From Membranipora membranacea (lineage: Eukaryota; Bryozoa; Gymnolaemata; Cheilostomatida; Membraniporidae), in the NCBI GenBank assembly GCA_914767715.1, contig OU612068.1, positions 11,534,001 through 11,594,000 on the forward strand: a DNA stretch of 60,000 nt. Direction: 5' to 3'. Every line of letters begins with the position of its first letter. The first letter of the stretch is position 1. A program made the translations under genes and the position numbers. Positions 23,760 through 35,100 of this stretch are shown here, one piece after another. The notes under the pieces are model-generated. The model was not told the DNA's origin. It ran no database searches and saw only the letters and a program-made list of their open reading frames with translations.

Positions 23760-24312
23760 CATGGGCCCCTGGGACTTACATGTCTTTACTTTGCCAATGT
23801 CCACTATCAACCACCCAAAAAACACCAAACAGGGTAAGACACAATTTTTTATTTTTACAACCCACCTTGAAATCTCTCACACTAACTCACACCTTCCTCT
23901 TTCATTTGCTTCAGGTTCTAGGTTCTAGCACAAACAGAGCTGACTTTATTGACCAGAGAAAAAAGATGCCTCTACAAAATGCCTTTCAGGTTTGTGTGAA
24001 TTTTGTAGAGGCATCTTTTTTCTCTGGTCCATAAAGTCAGCTCTGTTTGTGCTAGAACCTTCAAACCTGAAGCAAATGAAAGAGGAAGGAGGTATGAGTT
24101 TCAAGGTGGGTTGTAACATGTAACCAGCTAGTATGAGATGACCTATCAGAAGTCTGTCAATACAGCCTGCAGAAGGAACTGTCCGGACTCACACAGAAAA
24201 GTAAAAGTAAGTAAGTAAAAAAAATTTTTGCGTCTTACCCTGTTTGGTGTTTTTTAGGTGGTTGATAGTGGACATTGGCAAAATAAAGACATGTAAGTCC
24301 CAGGGGACCATG
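23760..24312. mobile_element. 553-bp foldback (MITE-like) element with 8-bp target-site duplication
   Basis: The element begins CATGGGCCCCTGGGACTTAC and ends with the inverted GTAAGTCCCAGGGGACCATG. It is flanked by perfect direct repeats CAACTACT at 23752-23759 and 24313-24320. The two halves are long inverted copies. Left 23763-23843 pairs with 24229-24310, and 23861-23981 pairs with about 24000-24116, around a centre of about 20 nt near 23990. The right arm has about 90 bp not found in the left. No transposase frame is present, so it is non-autonomous. TSD length fits hAT, P or similar superfamilies, but CAACTACT does not match the hAT nTnnnnAn preference. Confidence 0.85.
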
Positions 24313-25287
24313 CAACTACTAGAGCATTTAAAATACAACATTACATACAGTAAAATATATCATCATGTAATTTAAGTAAAGTAAGTAGTAATTAAGTGCT
24401 GGAAGATCAAATCAAAGTTGCCAAAATGTTCTAAAATAATAATGACAACAATAGAATAAACATGGAATACATGTATCCTGTGTAAACAGAATACAATAAA
24501 GAATAATAGGCTCCAAGTCCATAGAAGTTCATAGATAGTTATATGTTTATCTAGAAAATATAGGTGGCATGGGCTCCTGGGGCTATTTCTATTCTCTTAT
24601 AACACTTGATATAAGCAAAAAAAACAGCCCCAACCTCCTAGTTACTACTAGTTGCTTTCTAGATTCTTCTACAAACAACAAGTAAACACAATTAATTAAT
24701 TAAATTAACAAATCATAATAATAATAATAGATAACCCACTTACAGTCAAGTCAATGCTGAAATAGGGTAACTTCTTCTCTCCTGTACACCTGACAATCTC
24801 TCCTACTTTTCCACCCCAAAACACACCTTGTCCCTCCCTCTGGACAAGGGAAGTGTTGTACAAGTGGAAAGATAATGGGAGTCTGAGGTGTTTCTTGTCA
24901 AATTGTTATTTTCTTTTTTCAAAATTTAAACACCGGATACTGTTTGTATGTGCAAATTTATTACTTCCCCATTGGTCATAACTGAACATGATGTTTATAG
25001 CTCGAGTTCTGCCAATTGGCTATATGGGCCACAGAGTGTGACCGGATACTCCTAAGTTGGGAATTTAAAAAGCAGAAGCAGAGAAAGCATGAGTTTATAG
25101 ACATTCCATGAGTCTGTTCAACATCATATAAGAAGAAAAACTTACCACTGCAGAACATATTTTTTGTTCATACATGCAATAAGACACAAATGAGATAAAT
25201 TAAGAATGTGGTAGTGTGATTAATAGAGTAAGTCAAACTAACTTTTGTGAGTCATGATGATGATTGATAACTCAGAGTCAGTAGCCT

Positions 25288-25397
25288 CATAGGCATCTGT
25301 AGTTACAAGCATGTCCAGTATCAACCACCCCCTTTCCCTCTCGGGAGGGAAAGGGGGTGGTTGATACTGGACATGCTTGTAACTCCAGATGCCTATG
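25288..25397. mobile_element. 110-bp near-perfect hairpin element with 8-bp target-site duplication
   Basis: Arms 25288-25340 and 25345-25397 pair at 52 of 53 positions around a 4-nt loop (TCGG). They are flanked by perfect direct repeats AGTAGCCT (25280-25287 and 25398-25405). The ends CATAGGCATCTG...CAGATGCCTATG and the internal TGTCCAGTATCAACCACC resemble the 553-bp element (CATGGGCCCCTG, TGTCCACTATCAACCACC). This looks like a short derivative of the same family. If transcribed it would form a stable stem. Confidence 0.87.
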
Positions 25398-26175
25398 AGT
25401 AGCCTGTAGGATCATGATGAGAGTGTGTGTATCAGCCCAGTGACTCAGTCAGTGTATATATATTATAAATATGTATGTAGGATGATTATTATTAGAATGA
25501 TGATTGGCATTTAGGTGGATTGATGTTAGCAGAGGAGGAGGAGGATCATGATGCTGATATGTTAGCTGTCTGATGACATGCTGCTTAGTTAGTCATTTCT
25601 CACCTCTTCTCTTGGGTCAACTCCAAAGCCTGGGTCACTCCACTGGAAATGTTTGCCAGAGGAGAGAGAGACCCAGTTTTGGAGTAGACCTGTGCCATGG
25701 ACCATACAAACATTATTTGTGTAGCTGTAAAAGTTGCTCTCCTATCTATGGTCTATCTCTAACAAATAATAATACCCAGAACACAGTATGAGTATAATGA
25801 TAATAGGCATAGGGATGGCATGGTAGTGCAGCCTCTGACCTGTCTTTCTCGACATGCTCTCTCTGTCATGACATATGCATTTCATTTATCAAAACAATCA
25901 AATTGTCAAGCTCCTACTTAGTTTTTATTTTGCCCCTAGCTGTCTGCTAATAACTAATAACAGTCACTACCGCACTCTCGCTTGTTACTCACTACACATG
26001 ATAAAAGCATTTCTTTGTCTTCAATATGAATATCAGGTTATGAACACCAATTAAGCTAGGCAGAGATAACTGAAGTAATATTATGTTATATATATGGTTG
26101 GATCACTACAGTCTCATTATGATTTTCCTTATTTGTTATAGGAGCGACTCAATTATTTACTAAGCAAGACCAAAG

Positions 26176-29100
26176 ATGAGCGGAAGCGATGCTACGCAAG
26201 TCGATCAGGTTGACTTGTTCTCACAGGCTCTGTTTATGCTTGATGAGGTGAACAAAGATGTTGAGGTATGTAGTAGTGAACATTGCCTCTTAAAAACGCT
26301 TATCAAAATAACACTACATTACATGTTGGGCACTACCAGCTTGGAATGATTCACTTGACTTGACCATGAGCCCTATATTTAATCAAACTAGCTTCAACCT
26401 TTTCAGTCATCATGTTTTGTTTACTCCACCTCTTCTGAGTATGAGCTTTTTTTGCCTTGTTATCGCTCATTAGCCTATGCAAATTCCATCCAATGTACGC
26501 TTACTTTGGTCATCATTCACAGTTTTGGCGAAGGTCATTTTACATTGTTGCCTGTATTTTCTATCACACAGGATGTGCCAGCGATTGGTAACGAGTCATT
26601 TCTCAGTCCAGAGGGGTCAACAAGCAACACAAATGTTGCTTCAGCACAAAAAGACACTAAACCTATATCTGTTGGGAATATATTAGAAATGAGTATGAAA
26701 ACAGCGCAGGTGACCCCAGCTCCAGTAGTAGCTAAGAATTTAGGAGGCGCCAATACACCCCCTATACAGACATTCATGAGAACTGCTGATGGCAGGATAG
26801 TTGCTGTCCCAGCCACAAGTAGTTTGTTAAATCGACTTCCATCCACTTCTAAGAACAGAGTAACAGTATTAAGTAGGTATAATCTGCAAATCTTGATACA
26901 CATGCTAGTGCTGTATGTATTTCCTTGTCCGTACATACATTAGTATTTATTACCACGTTGATTATTTAGCTCTTTGGGCAGATTAGTGATATCTCACTAT
27001 TTTTGAAACCAATGAACTCCCTCTCCAGGGAGTTCATTGTTGAAAAGTTTGTAGATCTCATACCAAGAATGTTACTCATAGATTGCCATGCTTGTTCACA
27101 GAGCGGACAATTCCCTCTGTTGGGTTTGGCATTCCTGTAATTTTTTAGTCGCCCTCTTTATTTTCTGTTTTCTATTGCTATTCAGTGAAATTTGCTGTTT
27201 TATATTTAATCAGTTTATGTCATTTTTTAGATGATTCTACAATGGTGGAAAAGGCTTTGCCACGTAACGGCAGCGCCCCTAACCTGGCAGCTAATTTGCC
27301 TTTAGTCAATCAGAGTGGAATACCACATGCACTATCTTATAAAGATGTATCCAGAATCTGGTCTAATGAGGCTGTCAGTGTCAGGTCCATGTCACCTGTC
27401 ATGCCAACAGGTGTAAGTATATCCCTATAGGCCTAGTGATGACAAAGCGTTTTGTCAGTCAGTGAGACGAATAAATAACATTCATGGATGTAAATGTAAA
27501 ACTTTTCCCCAAAAAATGATCAAGATTGCCAACTAAAGTATTAAAAAAAATAAAGGTCATTACAATAATGGAAAGATTATCCCCTGCAGATATTTCTTTA
27601 TTACCGATCCCAATCTCTATCAAACTTGTTGTACCTGTTGGCTTTAGATTCTATTGCGGATTACCTCCCCTCACATTGATTATTATTATTATTTTAATTT
27701 TCTAGTCGACAGGCAAAGCACCAGACGAGGAAGAGGAACAGATTGAGGAGGAGGAAGAGCTTGGTGTAGCTGAGACTTATGCTGATTATATGCCTTCTAA
27801 AGGTAAGTAGTGTAACTTCAACATTAATCAAATGTCTCATAGAGTTTGGAAATTATACCCATAAACATTTATAAATATATGATTTATATGTTTATGATTG
27901 AGTTGTACATAATCTGTAACGTCGTTTATCTATTATAATCATAAACATATGTGTATGTTCATGATGATACCAGATAAACGACGTGTACAGTTTATGCGCA
28001 ACTCAGCTATGTTGTTCCTTCTATTCATGTTCTTGTAGGCAAATCATTTGAGGTTTAATGTTGAAGCAGTTGTTGGGTACCCAATGTTATTGCTCATCCT
28101 GGATATCGATGTACAAGATGTACAATTAAAACTCGGTCATTGGGTGGACATTAAAATGAAACTGATTTTGAACAAAACAGAATTGTATTGATTTTCTGTA
28201 GGGACATTATTATTAATTTATGTTTTTATTTTTATTCACCATTTACAGACATTTGAAATGGACATAATACTATGCCTCTCTCAATTGACGTAGGGCTCTG
28301 GCCTGTTCTCTGTAATTATATTTCAACCAGTATGGTCGCAATGATAATAATTACGAAAATTTCATAATTTAGTTCAAACTTTCACGTGGGTGGGAATTTA
28401 CCTTACATTAGAATTATGATTTATGCTTTAATAGGGGATTAGAGAGTGTATCTGGTTGGTCATTATGCTTTACTTGTCACAATTACACATTATTCTTGTC
28501 GTGTGTTATAGTGAAGGTAGGGGTGAGACATCCTGATCCAGTCGTAGAGACTTCCTCTCTCTCATCTGTAGAATCTCCAGATGTCTGGTACGATCTAAAC
28601 ATTCCACAAAGGGTAAGTCCTCATATCTGTGAGTTATTCAACCTTAAATAGCACTACATTACCAATCTAGGGCTGATAAAATATGATATCTTGACACTGC
28701 TTGAAGATTAACAGGAAATAACTGTGGTTAGATCTGAAAATCAACCATCTATTTATAGCATAGAGGAGAATGATTTTCATTCTCACTTTTTCAAGTGTTC
28801 TCAGGATCTTCATAAATAATATGACGGCTTAACCACCACATATAATGGTATGTATGGTGCTTGGAAATATGTGAAGAACATCTTCATTCACATGCTAATC
28901 ATACTTACATGCATCTAATTCTTACAGGTTATGGACGATGGAGAATTGTCCGCCCTTCAGTTAGAAGCTATAATATACTCATGCCAGAGACATGAGACCA
29001 TATTACCGTGTGGGGAGAGGGCGGGGTATCTTATAGGTGACGGAGCCGGTGTGGGTAAAGGTAGAACAGTAGCTGGTGTTATATATGAGAACTACCTCGC

Positions 29101-32100
29101 TGGGCGTAAGCGGGCTATCTGGTAAGTTCTACATCAATTCAAACTTGTCAATGATTTTATTGTATTGTACACATCCCGTCCAGTAACTCTCAGACCAAGA
29201 TTGAAACAAAAGGTCTGGACCTGAAAGCTTTATCAATATACGAAACGAAAATGAACAGTGCAGTCTCAAATGAACAATTTTTGTTCCAAGGGCATGTCTT
29301 TTTGCCCTTAACAGTTGTTGAATGTCATATAAATTAACTGAAATGTCATAAAAGACCGAAATGAGTAATAGTTCCTGTCTTTCTCAAGTGCATGGATGTT
29401 TTCTGTTCTATTACAGGTTGAGTGTTAGTAATGATCTCAAGGTGGATGCTGAGAGAGATTTAACAGACATTGGTGCTAATAAGATTCCTGTCTTCGCTCT
29501 AAATAAGGTAAAGTCTTATTTAGATATTAAAAAAAAATTTGATTAGCTAGCACACCTTAAACACGCAGGTCAGCTCAACCGAGGTTTTTTGCCACCAAAC
29601 ATGCTAAATGAAAGTTTTTGCCGGTATATCTGCTTACCACTCGTCTGATAACACCCATCAGCTCCACGCAATATCGGCAATAGCATGTGCTAATGATGAT
29701 TTCATGATCAATATTGCGCCTTTTTCCTTGTAAGGGCATCATTAATCCCTAGTTATAGCTGCTAATGGAATCCCAAAGTATGCTTGTTTAGATTGTCCAT
29801 CTTTCACACGAGCCTCGCTGTTCTCCTATTTTCAGTTTAAATACAGTAAGATCTCATCAGCCGAGAATGGTAACGTGAAAAAAGGAGTTATATTCTCAAC
29901 ATACTCCTCCCTAATAGGAGAGAGCCAGTCCAGCGGTAAATACAGAACAAGGATGAAAATGCTGCTCAACTGGTGTGGTGCTGATTTTGACGGATGCGTA
30001 TCCTTTAAATCATCTTGATCTGGAGTAGGAGGTGGCTCGGTTGGTTAGAGCGCCGGACTTCAACATGCTAGTGTTGAAGGTCGTGGGTTCGAGTTCCACT
30101 GCACTCCACTGACTACTGGGGATTGTTGGATCCCCAGGTGTGGTCAGATCTGCCTAGAAACTGAGTGCAAATTGGTGCAGATATTGCAACCTCACCCTTA
30201 AGGCATTCCCTATCTCGCCACCCATTCTCAGGGATGTGGAGTGATGAAACCTTACATTTTTAACCAACATCTTTACCCACATTTTCTTCACAGGCGCATT
30301 TATCCAGAATATGGTGTAGTTTTTTGTATATTTTTATTATAATGTGGTTGGGGTATGTGGCTATTACTTGCACATGCCACTGAGATCTCGTGGAGGTTAC
30401 CAATTCCTTAGCTTTGGTATAAGATTATATTTGATGAATGTCACAAAGCCAAGAACTTGTGTCCGTCAGGCTCCTCAAAGCCCACAAAGACAGGCCAGTG
30501 TGTACTGGAGCTACAGAAGAAGCTACCTAAAGCCCGTGTAGTGTACGCTAGTGCTACAGGGGCAAGTGAACCCAGAAATATGGCGTATATGAGCAGGCTG
30601 GGTCTGTGGGGGGAGGGCACACCCTTCACTGAGTTCAATGATTTTATACAGGTAAGTCATATATTATGTGGTGGGTCAGCGTTTTAAAGTAATATGCCTC
30701 TGTCAATTTTCTGCGAGCTGACATCCAAGTGTTAGGTTGTTGACAACCAACATACTGCTTACATCAGCTTTTAACATTTGTCTGCTTAGTTACAATAGAA
30801 TATAATCTTTTTTTTGATTGATTGATATTGAATATCCATCAATCAATCGCTATTTCAAATACTTACGAGTTGTCTCCTTGTTAAAAATGTTGGAACGACT
30901 CCGAACACACAAGTGAAATGGTTCCCTGATTTCGAGTCACTGAAAGTTTACGTTTTCTGTTACAGTTTTGTGTTCTATTATTTATTAAGGCCGTTGAGAG
31001 GCGAGGTGTGGGTGCTATGGAGCTGGTAGCTATGGATATGAAGTTAAGAGGAATGTACATAGCCAGGCAGCTTAGTTTTCAGGGCGTGTCATTCAAGATA
31101 GAGGATATACCAGTACCTAAAGAGAGCGTAAAAATATACAATCAATCCGTCAAACTTGTAAGCTCTATCCTAAGTCAATTATTGTTTTGGATATCTCCAT
31201 CAGATATATACTTAAAAGGTTTTGCATTTAGCTGGAGCCATAATGACACAAAGTGTATAGTAATCATGATAACTGTTGAGTTTGTGGTTCTGATGGTCCT
31301 ATAGGCAGAAATTTTGACGTCAGATAAAGCAGTACTAATTGTTGTTCATCAGAAATAAATCAGATCATCTCACTGAGAAAAATAGCACTGGTTGCACTTA
31401 GATATTTTTATGTTGTAGTGGGTAGATGCCAGGAGTAAATTCTGTGAAGCTGCAGATTTGATAGAAGCTGAGAAATCTATGAGGAAATCAATGTGGGGAC
31501 AATTCTGGTCAGCTCATCAGAGGTTCTTCAAATATCTCTGTATCTCTTCCAAAGTCAGATACGCTGTGAGGATAGCCAAAGAGGCACTGCGCAATAAAAA
31601 GGTCTGTTAGTTTGCCTCAACCGATTTAAGTAATGCTGTCTATGGGCTATTTTTTAGAACTTAAATTAATACGGTCATAGTATATAGCTCTGTAAATAGC
31701 ACTGCACACTGCATAGCATAGCTTTCGTCCTCACATCAAAATGAGAGTGCAATTATACCTTTCATGCTTCCATCAGACCCCAAGTCAACCAATATGTCAT
31801 ATACATTATTGTACAATATGTATTATAACATATTGTTTTCTGTATAATAATTTAATATATTATTGTTTTTTCTTGCTGTAGTGTGTTGTGATAGGATTAC
31901 AATCTACCGGTGAAGCTCGTACATTAGAACAACTCGAGGAGATGGGAGGTGAACTCAATGATTTTGTATCAACTGCCAAGTAAGTATAGTAAGATGGCTG
32001 CTCTTGTTTTATCTGCTTCGTTATTTACTATCATAAGGCGACTGGAGGGTTTTTCACCGCACTCTGATTGATCACTCAAAGAGTGAGTGATACCTGCTAG

Positions 32101-35100
32101 GGTCTCGCTCAGGAATCCCTCACTCATTGATGAAACTATATACATTCTGAGCGAGCGATTTAGGAGCGAATTTGTCTAATTGAAAGACCAAGTGAGCGAT
32201 AATTTTGAGCCATGTGATAGTGATAATTTGCTAGAAAACAGTAATCATTCCAATTGAAATACCCCCTGGCTGACACCATTTCTGTGAAGATTCGTTTTCT
32301 GTTATCATGCTCATGATCTCTATTTTATGCACAAGGCCGCAGATTTATATTAAATGACTTCCTATTTTAGGGGTGTCTTCCAATCACTAATAGAGAAACA
32401 CTTCCCCGCTCCGGACACACAGAAAACGCTGGATATATTTGGTCTCAAAGACAAAAAGAACAGCATATTTGATGATATTGATCTCAATAATATTCTAACC
32501 AGAAACAAGAAAAAAAGGGAAGGTATGTGCCCTACTTCTGACAAACTGCAGCGTTATGGAATGCTCACAAATAAATTTTTTTGATTGGTGATTACTTTAT
32601 TATTTATTGTTGGCATAAAAATTATATATATCAGCTGCTGATTTCCATTGTCATAAATCACAAAACATTATATCAATTTGCCGTGCTTCACAAACAGACA
32701 TTTGCTAGCAAGAGCAGCGTGGTGAGGGATCGTAGCGTGACTTCTGCTTGCACCGCAGGGTCGTGCTGATGCTTGGTGTTTGGGCAGCAGCTGTTGATGC
32801 TGGGATTCTATTTAATCAAAGATTGTCTTTCAATGCAATCATCACCAGGTGTAAGTTCATGGTATTATTATTACATTTTTGTATGATTGTTATCTTGATT
32901 ATCATTGTAGCTGCAGTTAAGAACACATCAGGTCGTAGGACGCGGTCTGGTACAGGTAGTATATATAAGGAGGCTGGAGGTGTGTCAGAGGAGGAGAGTG
33001 ATAGTGAGTTTGAGCCGGGTAGTGATGGAGAGGACAGCTCCTCGGCTGCCTCTGAGGATGCAGAGTCGAGTGAGGAGGAGGGTCAGGATGATGATGAGTC
33101 GGAGGATGAGTATAACCCCTTCGGTGGATCGGATAGTGATGATGGTATGTGATATTATTCATATTTTTCACATTCATCCAGGTTTAGTAGGGAGAGGGAA
33201 AGATAATACGTGATATTACAATACAAGCATTCTTGAATTTCTACAGGCTGTTGTTTCTTTGACATTCAAAGACTTTGCTAATTAAAGGAGAAATAATGTG
33301 TTGCCTTGAGTACCAGCTTTACTTGGTGGGCTCAAGATGTAGAAGTAGTTTGGAAGTAGTTGATTTAAGATATTTGAACTCTTAAACTGTAACTGTGCAA
33401 TTTTTTTTAATTGCAGGATAAAAGATTCTTTGTATTTTTATATATGAAGATTTTGTGCACAGGTGTGTTTGCAGTGTATGATAAATAGAAATACATACAT
33501 TCAGCTGTGGCCATATTTATTTACACATATGTTTATTATTTTAGATCCTTGGTTGAAGAAATCTAAAAAAACCAATGGTACAAAACGAAAAAAGAAAGAG
33601 AAACCTCCCAAGCCTGCCAAGAAACCAAAACTACAGAAATCTTCTAAACCTAGCAAGTGAGGGAACTGTCTCTGTCCTCTTAGTAAACAAAGCATCTATT
33701 TCTTAGATCTGTTCACATAAGGGCCTTCATTACTATAATTTAGACCTACTACCTATAGCAAAAAAAAGTGTATAATAAAAGAGGGCTGTGGAATTTAGAT
33801 ACCTCCATCTATAAGTACTTTGCCAGTGCTAGTGGCAGTGGCATTGCATTATCAGCAAACATGGATGCTTCCACCAGTCAATGTTAAAGCACTTAACTCA
33901 GCTAGTCTGTAGCAATCCATGTACTGTCATTGATTCATATGATGAAGAACATTGAAATGATATAGGAATTATTTTTTTAATAATAAATCTGTTTCATTTT
34001 TTCAGACCAACTACCTCTAACTCAGGAAAGCGTAAAAAGTCTTCAAGGTCAAATTATAAAAATGGTGATTCATCTTCAGAGTTGTCTGCCTCAGATATAG
34101 ATGACTTTATGGACTCAGTGATGGGAAAATCTCAATCATCTAGTAAAAATAATAAACCAACAGCAACTGTGAAAGATGAACCAAAAACTGGTAAATTTAA
34201 CTTATATATGCTTTTTATTCAAAGTGCTTGTTTATTAGATTTATTTAGCTTTTGTACTTGGTCTTTTGTTTTAGAACATGGTCTAATTTATCATCCAATA
34301 CATTATTCAATGTAATAGAGTGTAAACAAAAAAGTCCAATTTTAGTCACAGCCAGCCTATTCAAGATCCGCACCTTTTGTTATCGCAACCATTTTGTTAT
34401 CACACAGCTTCAATAACAAAATGGCTGCGATAACAAAAAAGTATGTGGATGTTGAAAATGCTAGCTGTGACTAGAAGTTTTTTTTTTGTTTGAACATTGA
34501 TTTATGTCTTGGATGATAAATAAGACCATGTCCTAAAACAAAAAACCAACTACTTGAAAGGGCTACCTGTGGTAGCTTTGTTGAAAACAAGACTGACACA
34601 ATTTACAGTGTTTTCTGTTTCAATCAGCATGTCCCAAGAGTTTCATGCATAGATTGTCAAGTTAGATCCGTGCTGTTTGCTGGTTTGTTATTTTACCTGC
34701 ATGGGAGGCTCCATTTATCAGTAGTTTTTTATGTATCTGATGTCGAATCTATTCTGGGTGTACCTGTAGATGCGGCGGACACTAAGCCTGCACATGGTGG
34801 CCTCACACCAGAAGAAGCTAAAGAAAAAGCCTCAGCTCTAAAGAGAGAGTTATTAGACGCTATCAGTAATCTCGGAGACAATCTACCAGCTAACACTCTG
34901 GATGAGCTGGTCGACTCACTGGGTGGTAGTGATAGAGTCGCTGAGGTTAGTGTTACACGGTATTTGGATATGTCGGGGCTTTTCACCCATCGGATTCTAC
35001 ATACAAACTGTGGAAACTTTCAGCCAAAAGAGCATTGTCTAACTCCACATTTTGGCACATGGTATATTCAAAGCTATTTTACATATGAATGTATAAATAT

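Larger units (their letters stand above)
23172..26175. promoter_or_regulatory. Divergent intergenic region KMT5A / SBNO
   Basis: About 3 kb lies between the KMT5A ATG (23171, minus) and the SBNO ATG (26176, plus) and should hold both promoters and 5' UTRs. It contains two transposon-like inverted repeats (23760-24312, 25288-25397). It also has a 9-bp perfect hairpin at 23681-23703 (TCAAGGAGT/ACTCCTTGA) and imperfect arms at 25614-25636 and 25668-25690. No coding exon is supported; a 5' non-coding SBNO exon could be present but cannot be placed. Confidence 0.6.

Noticed and set aside
23610-24034. Open frames in the KMT5A/SBNO spacer (75 and 84 codons)
   Set aside because: They fall in and around the foldback element and contain a hairpin; no protein family is visible.
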